This document shows, in pieces, positions 44,200 to 57,000 of a stretch of 64,000 nucleotides of DNA; within the stretch, counting starts at the first letter, position 1, and each line of letters begins with the position of its first letter. The notes under the pieces were generated by a model. The model worked only from the letters and a program-made list of their open reading frames with translations. It ran no database searches and had not been told where the DNA came from. Source of the stretch: Dillenia suffruticosa (lineage: Eukaryota > Streptophyta > Magnoliopsida > Dilleniales > Dilleniaceae); NCBI GenBank assembly GCA_033439265.1, contig JAVTVX010000034.1, positions 14,088,501 through 14,152,500 on the forward strand, given 5' to 3'. A program made the position numbers and the translations under genes.

Positions 44200-47138
44200 A
44201 TTAGTTCATGCTACATATGTCATAAAATTTGTCATTTTACTAGAAATTGTTTTTTGAATAAGTTTAATGCACATCAAGACAAATTCAATTCATATACAAA
44301 CTTATTTTTAAAAGGACCCAAATCTATTTGGGTTCCCAAAAACAGATTATGGTTTTTCTTCATATGTACAAATAAGAGACAAAAATTAAAGGAAAATGGT
44401 ATGTTAATAGCGGATGCTCGAGACATATGACGGGTGATACCTCATTGTTCAAGAAGCTTGAAAGAAGAAACTATGGACTGATAACTTTTGAAAACAATCA
44501 AAAAGGAAAAATAATTGGAAAATGCACTATAGGTATAAATTCTACCTCTATGAAGAATATGTTTTTTTATTGATAAATTGATACATAATTTGTTGAGTGT
44601 AAATCAATTGTATGATTTAGGTTACGATGTGTTATTCAAAAGGGATAAATACGTAGTGTTTAATAGTAAGTTGTATGAACAAATTTTTTTAAAAAATAAG
44701 ATTAGGTAATGTTTATATAGTAGATTTTACAATATTAAATAATTTAAAAGAAAATTGTTTAATATCTTTTAATAATGATATTTTTACATGGCATAAAAAA
44801 CTAGATCACATAAATTTTAAACAATTAGAAAAATTGTCCAAAAAAAAATCTAGTTAGAGAAATTTATGAACTTTAATTGAAAGAATCTATAACATGTAGT
44901 GCATACTCTTTGAGCAAACAAATAAAAATATCCTTTAAAAGTAAAGATCACATTTCCGCATCTATACCACTAAAAATATTGTATATGGATTTATTTAGAT
45001 CGATTAGAAATCTGAATTTTGGATAAAACAAATATGGACTAGTTATTGTAAATGATTTTTCTAAATTAACTTGAATTTTATTTTTAATTCACAAAAGTGA
45101 AACTTTTGAAAGTTTTAAAATTTTTGCAAAGAAAATTCAAAATAAAAAATATTTAAAAATAGTTAGTTTAAAAACCGACCATGGAAAAAATTTTGATAAT
45201 TTAGAATTTATAAAGTATTGTAATAAAAAAGAAATAAATCAAAATTTTTCAATACCTTACACACCATAACAAAATGGGGTAGTTGAATGTAAAAATAGAA
45301 CTATTCAAGAAATGACTAAAACTATATTAAATGATAGTGGTGTAGGAAAATATTTTTGAGCTGAAACCTCATTTACAGCATGTTATATAATAAATAAAAT
45401 TTACACAAAATTTATGACAAACAAAACCCCTATGAAATTTTTAAAGGAAGAAAAACCAAATATTTTATATTTTTATACATTTGGATGCACATATTTTATT
45501 CTGAAAAATAATATGAATATTAGAGTTAAATTATTATCTAATCACTCACCGAATGATGTAATGAGAGATGTAAAGATCAAATTATAGAAATATTAAAAAT
45601 CAATTCTCATTAATGTCTACTATAGAATAGAAAACCATAAAAGAAGTCATAGAAAATGAAAATTGGATAGAGACTATATAAGAAGAATTAAATCAATTTA
45701 AAAGAAATAATATTTTGACTTTGAAACCGAAACCTTAAGATAAATCAATAATTGGAACTAAATGAGTTTTTTGAAATAAATTGGATAAAAATGGAAACGT
45801 TATAAGAAACAAAACTAAATTAGTTGCAAAAAGATATTTACAAGAGAAAGAAATTGACTATAATAAAACTTTTGCACCCGTTGCTGGATTAGAGACTATT
45901 AGACTATTTTTAGCTTTTGCATATTTTAAAGATTTTAAACTATATTAAATGGATATTAAAAGTGTATTTTTAAATTGTTTCATAAAAGAAGAGGTGTATA
46001 TTAATCAGTCACTCGATTTTGAAGAATATTGTAAGATTATATCTATAAATTGTAAAAAATATTGTATGGTCTAAAACAAAAATCAAGAGCATAATATGAT
46101 ATGATAGGTTAAGTAAATATTTTGTGAAAATTATTTCAAAAAGAGAAATGTAGACACTATTTTATTTATCAAATATATTGATAATAATATTCATATTGTT
46201 CAAATATATATTGATAATATTGTGTTTGTATTTACAAATAAACATTTGTGTAATTATTTTAGTAATATCATAAAGAGTGAATTTGAAATGTCAATGATGG
46301 GTGAATTAAATTTTTTTCTTGAATTGTAAATTAAACAATCTCTTCATAGTATATTTATAAGTCAAGAAAAGTATGTAAAAAAATTAATTAAAAAATTTAG
46401 TATAGAAAATTCAAAATATGTTAGTACTTATATGTTTACCTCTATTAAATTAGACCTAGATAAAAAAGAAAAAGATATAAATGAAAAGTTCTATAGAAAT
46501 ATGATAGGATTATTGTTATACTTAACTGCTTCTAGATCCAATATTTTATTTAGTGTATGTTTGTGTGCAAAATTTCAAAACAAATCTAAGAAATTTCATT
46601 TTAGAGCCACCAAAAAAATTTTAAAATATATAGTCAGTATCAAAAATTTAGAAATATAGTACAAAAAAAATTTAAATTTTGAATTAATTGGATATTCGAA
46701 TACCACTATGCCGGTTACAAAATTGATCGAAAAAGTATTTCAGATATTTGTCAATTTTTAGGTGATAGAATTATAAATTGGGTATTTAAAAAACAAAATT
46801 CAATTACATTGTCAACAGCTGAATCAGAATATGTTTCAATAGAAAATTATTGTACTCAAATTTTGTTGCTAAAACAACAATTTAGAAACTATGGGTTAGA
46901 TTATAAAAATATTATTATAAAATGTGACAATACTAATGTCATTTGTTTTACCAAAAATCTCATAAATCATTCAAAATCAAAACATATAGAGATTAGATAC
47001 AATTTTATTAGAGATCATATTTTAAGTGGTGATATAATTTTAAAATATGTCAAGACAAAAAATCAACTTATTGATATTTTTACAAAATCTTTAGAAAGAG
47101 AAAGATTTGAAAATATTAGAAATGAAATAAAATTGTGA
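44200..47138 (+). pseudogene. Copia pol: knuckle, protease, integrase, RT, RNase H (decayed)
   Basis: A CCHC knuckle CYICHKICHFTRNC (44205-44250) is followed by the protease core, whose active-site Asp is Asn (NSGCSRHMTGD, Asn codon 44406-44408). The GAG-pre-integrase part has TWHKKLDHINF. The integrase core shows the DFSK, KTDHGKNF and QNGVVECKNR regions with stops between. RT keeps KLVAKRYLQE and FAPVAGLETIR, but YIDNIVF replaces the usual YVDD-type site (second Asp to Asn). RNase H is best preserved (46809-47138): LSTAESEYVS, KCDNTN and HIEIRYNFIRDH, ending at a natural stop. The G-to-A/C-to-T direction of the active-site losses suits methylation-driven decay. Confidence 0.88.
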
Positions 47139-48028
47139 TTCCCATTTTAAAATTTTACTATAATAATAATAATAAATAAATAAATAAATAATCGGAACAT
47201 AGAATTTTAAGTTAACGGAACACCTAAAGCCTCTACATCAAAATTGTTTCTCTCTCTTCGAAAACCCTAATAGAGAACCCTAAACTTAAATTTATCAGAC
47301 CTTCACACAAATTTTCAAGAATTATGGAGAAAATATCAAAAAATTCATCTTCTTCTCACGTTAACATCTCTAATTTGAACTTTTCAAGTTTTGATTCTTC
47401 AAGTTTCGATTCTTCAAATTTTCATTTTCGTCATGATACACATCCTCTGAACTAAAGATCAAATTCGGTATCCATTCATGATTTTAATTCTCAATCAACT
47501 AAAAATCAAACTCATTTCTCAAATCAAGAAGCCCATCAAAACTTCTTAAAAGAACAGATGTCTCAACCCCTTCAAATCCAAATTCCCTACACTCGGTCAT
47601 GACCAATTCTGTTTGAAATTGATTCTTGTAGGTTCGTTAACTTTAATTATTTTGAGCAAATGGATTTGGAGATACGAACTGTTCTTAAAAGAATTGGAGG
47701 TGTTAGATTATGTGACACCAATAAAAACGCATTAGGAAGGTAATTTTTTATTTCTACAAGAACTTGGATATTGAACAATCTGATATTTTAAAATCAAAAA
47801 TATTGGAGTTTAGAATTGAGATTAGCAAGAATGATATTGTTCAATGTTTGGAACTTAAACAACAAAAAATAAGTCATCAGAAAACATGAAGAAAAATGAT
47901 GTCTATAGACTGTGTCATGTAAATTTTGATTCTGAAATAGGATATTTATATGAAAAAGATTTTCCTCTTCTTGTTAGAATTCTGCACAAAATAGTCTTGA
48001 TGTGCCTCATCCCAAGGTATGGGAATTC

Positions 48029-48871
48029 GAGTCATGTACGCATCTGAACCCAAAAGAAAAAAAATTTAAAAATACCCTTTGAACAAAAAAAATTTCAGAA
48101 CTCACATTTGTCGTAGGTAGAAGCCGTGACAGGCTATTTTGTGTCTTGAACCCGCAACATAGGTTCCCCCGCCACCCGCAGTGCTCTTCCGCCTACGGCT
48201 CTCTCCCTCCCTCCCACGCGTGACTCTCTCTCTCTCCCTCCCCCACCCACGACTCTCTCTCTCTATCTCCTCCCCCGCCACAGGTGGCCATCCTCTCTCC
48301 CTTCCTTCCCGATCGGGGCTCTCTCCCTCCCTCTTCCGCCCGCGGCAGTCCTCCCTCCCCCCGTGGCAACCTTCCTCTCTCCCCCCTGCGGCTGTCCCTC
48401 TCCCCCCCCCCACGCTCTCTCTCTTTCTATCTCCTCCCCCACCGCCCACGACAGTCCTCTCTCCCTCCCTCCCCCGGTCGCGCGCTCTCTCTCCCTCCCC
48501 CTCCCGTGACAGTCCTCCCTCCCCCCACGGCAATCTTCCCTCTCTCTCCATGGCTGTCCCTCTCTCCCCGCCCTAGCGGCTCTCTCTCCCCCTACGTGGA
48601 TCCTGCGGCACTCCTTCCCCTCACAGCTCCTACGACAATCCTCCCTCCCTCTCTCCTCCTCCGTAGCGGAGTGCAGCGGGAGCGAGAGGAACGTTAATGT
48701 CACGTCTCCAAAACGCGATACACCTCTGCTGCCGACACGTCACCGTGTCGCGGGTTAAACCCATGACATAGCCTGTCACGGGTGGCCGCGACAAATGTAG
48801 GTTCCTTTCAAAATTATTTTAGTTCAAAGGTCATTTTAAAATTTTTTTTTATTTAGATATGTACATGACTC
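48029..48871. mobile_element. Mutator-like MITE (MULE), 843 bp
   Basis: Terminal inverted repeats start GAGTCATGTAC (48029-48039) and end GTACATGACTC (48861-48871) and continue, with mismatches, for more than 130 bp per side, including CACATTTGTCG / CTACATTTGTCG and CGTGACAGGCTAT. Flanks are TGGGAATTC (48020-48028) and TGGAAATTC (48873-48881), a 9 bp duplication with one mismatch (10 bp if the preceding A is counted). Long TIRs with a 9-10 bp duplication are the hallmark of Mutator-like elements. No transposase. The interior is a CT/GC-rich tandem repeat. Confidence 0.85.
48180..48680. repeat. Pyrimidine-rich tandem repeat inside the MULE
   Basis: Irregular units made of CTCTCTCCCTCCC plus a GC-rich word such as CCCACGACAGTCCT or CCCGCGGCAGTCCT, about 45-60 bp apart. 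The strong strand asymmetry (C/T on plus) could give triplex DNA. All long frames here are low-complexity. Confidence 0.65.
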
Positions 48872-49903
48872 ATGGAAATTCTACCACTGTGACTGTAGAG
48901 GATGGTAGAATCTTGGTTGCATTGTTGTTAGAAAGAAAAATTGATATGGTCAATATATTTATCAATCACATCCATAGAAACAAGAGCAGCAAACCGTATG
49001 ACAATGTTCTTATGAGACTGTTTGAGTTCAAAAGATTTGATTTTTCAGCTCGAAAGGATCCTGTCTTGGAGCTACCTGTGTTAGGTAATCAATGGTCTCT
49101 CATATGGGAATAAGCATTTCTGATCATAATGTTTAGAGAGGTAAAGACCATTCCTTCTGGAAAGGTAAATTTCAAGACAATGGTGGGATAAAATGTCCAT
49201 TTATAGAAAGAACCAATGAAGAGTCTTTGAGATCCACCTTTGTACACGGTGAATCTTCAAGAAAGAAGAAAAAACAAGTTAAGACTAATAAGAATGATTG
49301 GAAGGAAAGAATTGAAAAGAAACTTGATGAGTGTCTAGAAAGACAAAGAGACACTCAATCAAAGTTCACTGAAATTTTGAATTTGCTATCAAAAATGCAT
49401 CTTAGGCTTAGACATTTCTTGTTCTGGTTTTCTAATTATTAGGCTTTTCTTTGTCTGCTTCTATGTTCTGTAATTTACTTCTATATTCTGACAATGACAC
49501 TTCCTTTATGTTTCAATGTTGTATTTCTCATGTAATGATGTCAAACTTTAAAAAAATTTTGATGTTTTATTCTTTACCCTATTATGTATTCTTTTTTATA
49601 CAACAAAAATGGGAAAATAAAGTTAAAATGCACTAATAAAAGACAAATAATAACTGCATTTCGAAGACAAATAATAAGGAAACTGCACACATTGAGGAGG
49701 AGAATAATATATAATACATATTAAATAAAACAAAACTTAGGGGGAGTTTTGAATTGGATGAGAATGAATATTAAGTGTATATATTTGATTGCATCATTTG
49801 ATATTGTATTTATATGATTTACATGTTATTTGAGAATGTGTTTTATTGAATAATTTTTGTACATTTATTTTTTAAGGTTTTGTTGTCATAAAAAAGGGAA
49901 GAA

Positions 49904-51252
49904 TATTGGAGAAATTGTTCTCTCCTTAGTTTTGATGATAACACAATCTCTCATATTGTTCTAACCAGTTTATTTAGTGTACAGATTTTTTATTCAATAG
50001 ATAGCTTTTGTTAAAGAAAAATCATATAACCAATCATAGAATCGGTCATAAAAGTAAGGCTCATTTGGTCATAGAATCAAGACTTTTTATATTTGTTGAA
50101 AACCCAGCCAACAAAATAAGTATAATTTGGGTACTACACTTAGACTATAATTGACCCTAGATGTACATAAAAGACATCACAATATAAGGACAATTCATAT
50201 TCCACTATTTAGAAATTTTTCTAAATGTTAAACTATGATTATTTCGATATATTTGGATAATCATATCTTCTTATATTTTGAAATATTTCTAAAACCGAAA
50301 ATTATATTTCAAAAAAGATGTGTGGAACTTCAATTTCAAACATTTACAGTACAAATATCTTATGAATATGTTGAAAAAAAATCAGTTGAAAGTTGGTTGG
50401 TTATCTATTTTACATAGCAGAATTATTTGTTAGAAAATGGTTCTTAAGGGGTATTTGGCCTTCGAGATCTTCACCACTGGCTTTGGACTTGTGAATTTAA
50501 TTATTCTACATTATAATTCTATAGTTGAACAACATATATGAGGATTCGCGGCACAGTTATTTCGAGATTTTGACGGAAAAATAAATGGGCAAAGTTAACT
50601 ATTTGTTCTGAAAAATTCAAAACTGGGACTGAAATTCTAGAATAGTTTTCAAATTTTATGGAAGAACAATCATTTGGATGTAATCAAAACAGTTCTTGAA
50701 TATGATAGAGAGATGTTTAAATTTCAAAAAAAAATTATTTACTATTGGTAAATATCAAAATTTATGAACATTTGAAACCTATTTTTCAGAATAGTTATTG
50801 AGATTGTTGTAGTAACTTTGGAAACTTTTTACTGTAGGTTTTTGAGTTTCACTGGTATCAAAATAGAGTCTGCTGCTGTCATTTTCATTTACATATTCTG
50901 TAATCTTTTGATTGAACCTTTGTGTGAGTTGTCTTTCATTATTGAACGAAACAATTTTCATGGTATGAAGATCAGAAGTAGACAAATAGATATACATTGT
51001 TGTTTTGGATCATAGTGGAAACTGACAGATTGTTAGATCCTAGTTTACTTGGTTGGAAGAGTGAATATAAGTATAAAGTCGAACCATTATAAACCAGATT
51101 TGTCTCCTTACTTTCTATTTTAATTTTTGTTATATATTCTATAAATTGACTATAGGTTCAATTAGATTTAAGTGGAGTTAGATAAAAATTTAAAAAGCTA
51201 AATTTTAGAAAATCAATTCAACCCCCCTTCTTGGTTGTCTTTGGAACCAACA
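49904..51252 (+). repeat. 3' LTR of the Sirevirus-like element (1349 bp)
   Basis: Starts TATTGGAGAAATTGTTC and ends CTTTGGAACCAACA. The polypurine tract lies at 49890-49903. Confidence 0.88.
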
Positions 51253-51319
51253 GTCCAAGACAAAATTTAGTACACGATTTTATTTTATTTTTATATGTCA
51301 TTTAATTGAGATTCGCTTT
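51253..51319. repeat. Old ~270 bp repeat, end of unit 2
   Basis: GACAAAATTTAGTACACGAT and the following AT-rich part match the end of unit 1 (ATAAAATTTAGGGACACAAA). It is host DNA between two LTR elements. Confidence 0.55.
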
Positions 51320-51984
51320 TGTTGGAGATGGGTTTGGCTCTACACATGATGGCTCTACCATCTCGAATAAGATGACTGAGTGTCAGTCGATGTTGGTTAA
51401 TGAGATTGCAAAGAGCCACCAAAAGGTTCTAACGGAGGAGAATACGACACTCAAGTCAAAAAACGATTTTTGAAAAGAGAAACAAACTGAAAAAGAATTT
51501 TGTTATACTTTTGTATGCTATATGTAAGTTCAGAGAGCGTGTTTGGTCTGTTGGCTTAATAATATATATATAGTATCCGTATATGAGTTTCATATGCATT
51601 CAGTGCATTAAAATCCTAATTTTCTTATGAAAGTGCTCGGGTACTTAATGAAATCTTAAGAGATCTAGAGTCTTCCAATGGGGAAGTTTCACTTCATCAG
51701 GAAATTACTTTCCTTATTAGTGAGGATTCAAAGACTTATTTCCTTGTTACGAAACGTTACTCCAGTGTCTCATGGAAAGATGAATATTATTCTAAGTTGA
51801 CCGAGTATTGAATATCGAGGAGATTCGAAAGCCGATTAGAAAATAACTAAGAAAGGTCTATATGCACCAAGAGGATAGGGCGTGTCCCATATAAATGATG
51901 TGTTTCGGCACGTTTTAGAGTGTTTCATCCGCTGAACCTTGGGCTTGTGTCTCATACTAATGGGCTTTTGGACCAAGTCCATCA
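51320..51984 (-). repeat. 3' LTR of the Tat-like element
   Basis: 665 bp. It shares GTAAGTTCAGA(G/A)AGCGT, CCTAATTTTCTTATGAA and GAATATCGAGGAGATT(C/T)GA with the right LTR. Confidence 0.82.
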
Positions 51985-54090
51985 CTTGCCCCTACTCCTT
52001 GTGTCGTTTTAGGGAAAATGATAATAAGTTTAAAGATCAATATTTGAAATATCATGGGGGCATTAGTAGAGATAACCACCAAACAAATAGCCCTTAAATA
52101 AATATTATGTGGGGAGTTGAAGAGTTTGAATTCCTCATTCATTATGCACATCTTTCATTAGGGCATATAGTTGCCTATAGTTGTAAAGATCACGTCTTCG
52201 TTATCATAAATAGAGGAGCAGATTTTAGTACCTTCCTAAAGTGGTTTCAACTATTTTGAAAATGACTTTATGAGTTTTTTCTGTTGACAGTCAGCAACTC
52301 TCAGAGATAGCTTGAATATAGGTTTTGAACCACAAAACCCAGTGTGTTAGATGACTTCTATTGATGCAAGGTTCCATCAAGAATGAGATTACCGATACAA
52401 TAGTTCATCATGACGTTCGGGATCCCAGCATTATGGCAGAATCTATTAGAGTTCCTCAAGGATACTAGCTTATCTTAACTCAGATAGGAAAGATTTTTGT
52501 TCGTAGTGGAAGGAAGCTCTCTTCTCAAGGTCAGATTCATCATCCAGTCCCTGCGTGCAACAGATGTCTAATGATTCTTCCTCAGCCTTTTTCGGGTTGG
52601 ACAACAAAAGGAGTTGGGAGAACAGAGAAGACCAAACGATAGATAATATGTTAAAGTTGATGTATCTTTTCTCTCACTTTTTTACCATCTCCTACCCTTC
52701 TCAAAGTTGTCTCCGGTTTCTCTTGTAAAATTTTATAATTTTTCTTATAATTGTTTGATGTCTCTTTTGCCTTACACGGAATTTCATATTTCTTATTTCA
52801 TCTATATCTGCTCTGTTTCATAATAATATTGATAAATAAAATTCGTCTTTCCTTCTTGAAAATTGTATTGCATGTTTGTTTTGTACCTGCAATGTCAAAC
52901 ATAATAATACTTCTCAACACATTGAAATCATTCAATTGGCATTTTCATTAGTGCATTCAACAGTTGTTAACTTGTTATAAGAACAAAAGCATGGGTCGTG
53001 TCTATCCATCAGAGAGTTGCATCCTTTATTGTCGACACTCTACGTTCAGTAGAATATTCAATCAAGAGAGTTTAAATGATAGAATGGACCATATCTACCC
53101 ATCAAGAAAATGCATCATTTATTGATGACATATTACGTTCAGTAAGATATTTAATTGAGAGAGTTTAAACATTAAAATGGGCTATATCTATTTGTCGGGG
53201 AGATACATTCCTTATTGATGACATATTAATTTGGTAGGATATTTAATCGAGAGAATTCAAATAATAGGATGGATCGTGTCTACCCATCGGAGAGATATAT
53301 ATCTTATTAATGACATGATACATTTAATAGGAATTCAGTTGAGAGAGTTAAAACAATAGGATAAGTCGTGTCTATTCGTTAGGGGGATATATCTCTTATT
53401 GACAATATACTACATTTAGTATGGATATAGAAGTAGATTAGTCGATAGATAGTCAATGTAGCATAATAGAGGACCATAGAGGTCTTACCTAGCTATTTGG
53501 CTAGATACGAAATAGAGCGGGTTTCCACGAGATAATGACAATCATCATTAATTGTAGATTCACAAGTTTTCAAAGTTCTAAGTCCTAGGCATGAATGAGC
53601 CGTCTAGGCGATTGAGACATATGTTCCAGGTCGAACCTCTGAACGTATCCGATAAAACCATTCTCAATTGGGTACTAGTTTCCCCCCAGTTAAGGCTATC
53701 CGATGGCTTTTACTTTTCTTAACACCAAACATTTTAGTCCTGACCTGCCTATTATGGTATCGCTCCATCTGCTGTTGATGAGCTGCCATTTGAACAGACA
53801 ATTTTTTTCAACTCAAGGAGTAAATCTAACCATTCGTGTAACGCTAGCTCATTCCACACATGCTCATATTGATCTACTCGAAATATATGGATGCTGATGT
53901 CCACTGATATAACCACTTCATAGCTGTAAGTTATACTATCGCCCTTCAAAGTATTGTTCAATAAACACAAAGGATGCTATAGAACTCCTTTACCTTGCAG
54001 CTTTTGACTTCATCTAATGCAGCCTTTAGTCCTCAAATTGTTCGGTTCATTATTTCAGCGAGACCATTAATCTGGGGATATGCAACGAAG
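51985..54090. other. Non-coding region between integrase and 3' LTR of the Tat-like element
   Basis: No open frame of note. It holds the 92 bp minisatellite. Extra sequence at this place is common in Tat-group elements. Confidence 0.55.
52990..53425. repeat. Minisatellite, about five copies of a ~92 bp unit
   Basis: Units begin near 52993, 53083, 53177, 53269 and 53361 with G(T/A)C(G/A)T(G/A)TCTA-like words, then GGGAGATA.AT..CTTATTGATGACAT, then GTAGGATATTTAATCGAGAG. Copies differ at many places but keep order and spacing. Confidence 0.75.
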
Positions 54091-54099
54091 GTGAAATCA

Positions 54100-57000
54100 G
54101 AATGTGGGTAATCAGAACGTGAGGCATGCCAAATCTGGTGATGATAGACATCCACATAAAATTCTATATTTTGCCGATAGTGACTTACTTGATGAAATAG
54201 TCAATGGCCACGAATAAGAACTTCCATATTCGGTAGTTGGGGAGAATGGTACTAGGATATCCATTCCCCATTCTGCAAATCGTCACAGGCTCACTATCAA
54301 GTTGAGCTCGGTTGAGGGCTCGCCCGATTTACTTTTTTTGGTGTTCTAGTTGATAATATGATACCTCTGGAACCACTAATCACTTGCTTTGAGATAAAAC
54401 AACCCTAAAGCTACCTGTTACAGAGACTTCTGACCTCTTGGGTTGATCCCAAGACAAAGATAGTAATCTATTAACTTCGGATGAATCTTCCGCAAGCTAG
54501 TCCAGTAAGGAAGTACAAGTAGTAGTTCTATCAGGAAAGGAAAGCTAAGTGCTTAATGCAAGAAGTTCTTCGACAGTACTACCCTCATATTAAGTTGTGC
54601 AAGTCAAATCGGTTTATTAGAAACCATTCGTGTCAATCTTTTTGGTGGGTCAATAATATCTATATCAGAGAGTCTTGTTTACTAGGTTTCGAAAGCCTAG
54701 GTGACTACTACATTTCCCCTTGTGGATTTCTCTAAACACATAATTTCCTTCCTCAAGTGTCAAGTACTTCATGAACGGATGAGTATGGGATTTCTTGTAG
54801 AGATCTTCATTGATAATGGCATAGTAAGCAGCCTTACACCTCAACTTAATGGATTCAGAGGGCGAGCTCAATAGTTGTTCATACTTCAAATAGACTTCTA
54901 TGGGATCTTTCCAATTTAGTTAACTGTCTGCCAATAAGATTTGCTTGGGTTTGTCGACGCTCAGGTACAACAGACTCTTTATATAAATCATTGGCTGATT
55001 GCTACTAAGTCGGAGCCGGCTAATTTTGAGAGAGTATTGGCTCATATATTTTCTAATTAAGAGATCTGTTATATATCCACCTTGTCGAATTTTTCCACAG
55101 CCTCTCATCACTTGTTCAGATATTTGGCCATCGTTGGTTCCTTAGTTTTGTAGGCCCCTTTAATATACTTAATGACTAATTAGCTATCGGTGAAGATTTG
55201 TATGTTTTGGGTCCTCAGTGAGGCTGCGATATGCAATCTCGCCGAAAGAGTTTCATACTCAACCTGATTGTTAGTCGCTTTGAAATTGAAACGAATGACA
55301 TATTTGGCTTTAAAATTATATGGTCCCACGATAGTCCTATGAGAATGAGTGCAACTCCATTTCTTAAAGAGTTCAACAACCCATCTACATAAAGGATCCA
55401 TTAGGCAAAAAGCATTCTTCTTGGTCATCAGCAGGGGCTTGTTCAATAGGTATCAGAAGTACACATTTAAGGATGAAGTCGGCAAGAGTTTAACACTTGA
55501 TTGCTGGTCTTGGTTAGTACCTGATGTCAAATTCACCTAACTTAATACTCTACTTAACGAGTCGACCTGAGGTGTCCTTTTGTAGAATCTGCTTTAGGGG
55601 CTGATTGGTCAATACCACGATTGTATGCACTTGGAAGTAAGACCAAAGGTGTCTAACAATTATGACTAGTGTGAAAGTTACTTTCTTGATTCATCGGTAA
55701 TTAACTTCAGACTCTTTAAGTATATGATTGACGTAGTACACTGGCTTTTGGGTAGTGAATTCATGCCTCATAAAAATAGAGTTGAGAGCTTAATCAGAGA
55801 TAGAGAGTAAAGATAGAGTTTCTCATCAGGAACAAGTCGAGAGAAGAGCGGAGTCAACATGAGGTACTCTTTGAACCATTCGAACGCTGCTTAGAACTTC
55901 AGTGTCCACACAAATTTGTAGGACTTCTTCCAAGTATCATAGAAGGGTTTATACTTTTTCCCTACTTTCAACATGAACTAATTTAAAGATGCGATTCTCT
56001 CAGTGAAACCTTATATCTCTTTTACTGTCCTCAATGGTGTCATGTCCAATATGACTTATATCTTTTTTGAATTCATTTCGATCTCTCAATTTGTAATAAG
56101 GAAATTTAAAAACTTTTCAGTTGTGATTTCGAAGGTGCACTTTGTTGGATTCAGTCACATGTTATGACGTTATAATGTTTGGAATGTCTATTCCAAACAT
56201 GCGATATAATCTTCACCTTTAGCGCTATTGACGAGCATGTCGTTAACATAAGTGTCCACGTTTTTGCCAAGCTGTTCACTAAAATTTTGTTAACTAATAT
56301 GGCTGAAAGGTTGCTTATGCATTCTTAAGACCAAATAGCATAATTTTGTTGCAATAGGTGCCAAATTCTGTAATGAAACTGTTTTTTTATTCATTCTCAG
56401 GGGCCATGCATATCTGGTTGTAACCAGAGTATACATCTATAAAGTTTAAAAGTTGATGACATGATGAATTATCTATCAATTTATTAATATTAAGGAGCAG
56501 ATAGCTATCCTTGGGGTACTCTTTATTAAGGTCAGTGAAGTTTACGCATATTTTTGACTTACCGTTAACCTTTTTTACCATAACCACATTGGTCAACCAC
56601 TCCAAGTAGTCTACTTCTCGAATAAACCCTACTACTAGAAGTTTCTTGACTTTCTCTTATATTATGCAGTCACGTTCCGGTACGAATACTTTTTTTTTTG
56701 CTTGACAGGCTTACGACTGACGTCTACAGTTAGTTTATGAACTATAACCGATGGGTGAATACTTGGAATGCACTCTCGGGACCGTACAAAAACTTTAGAA
56801 TGTTGTCGAAGATAATTCACGATTGCGTTCTTGAGAGATATTAATAGGTAGGCACCAACTTGGATCATTTAACCTGGTATATCTATGATGGAAACTTCGA
56901 TTACTTCATCTACGGGCTGAGGTTAGGATTGATATTCGATATCATCTCTAAAATTTGGTGTTTTTACCAAGAAAACTTTTTTTCCCTCCTCTGGTGGTGG

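Larger units (their letters stand above)
47324..49442 (+). pseudogene. Post-pol ORF3 of the Sirevirus-like element, interrupted
   Basis: Starts MEKISKNSSSSHVN and is Ser/Asn/Phe-rich at first, with stops. The body is split by the Mutator-like MITE at 48029-48871. The right half resumes STTVTVEDGRILVALLLERK and runs to about 49111, with a coiled-coil-like Lys/Glu stretch (SSRKKKKQVKTNKNDWKERI) and a hydrophobic end at 49442. Removing the MITE and one target copy would put the two halves in the same frame. Sireviruses often carry such an extra ORF, sometimes called env-like; its role is unknown. I do not recognise a specific domain with confidence. Confidence 0.6.
40884..51252 (+). mobile_element. 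Sirevirus-like Ty1/copia retrotransposon (10.4 kb)
   Basis: LTRs 40884-42344 and 49904-51252 are flanked by perfect GTCCA duplications (40879-40883 and 51253-51257). Both LTRs begin TATTG and end AACA. The primer site TGGTATTAGAGCA starts at 42347, and a polypurine tract AAAAAAGGGAAGAA precedes the right LTR. The interior encodes a long gag with coiled-coil and CCHC knuckles, then protease-integrase-RT-RNase H in copia order, then a third ORF after pol. A large gag, long LTRs and a post-pol ORF with coiled-coil are Sirevirus traits. All ORFs carry many nonsense changes. ORF3 is broken by a Mutator-like MITE. Confidence 0.92.

Noticed and set aside
48102-48703. Frames of 131-149 codons inside the MULE
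   Set aside because: C/T-rich repeat translated in several frames and on both strands; no captured gene is recognisable.
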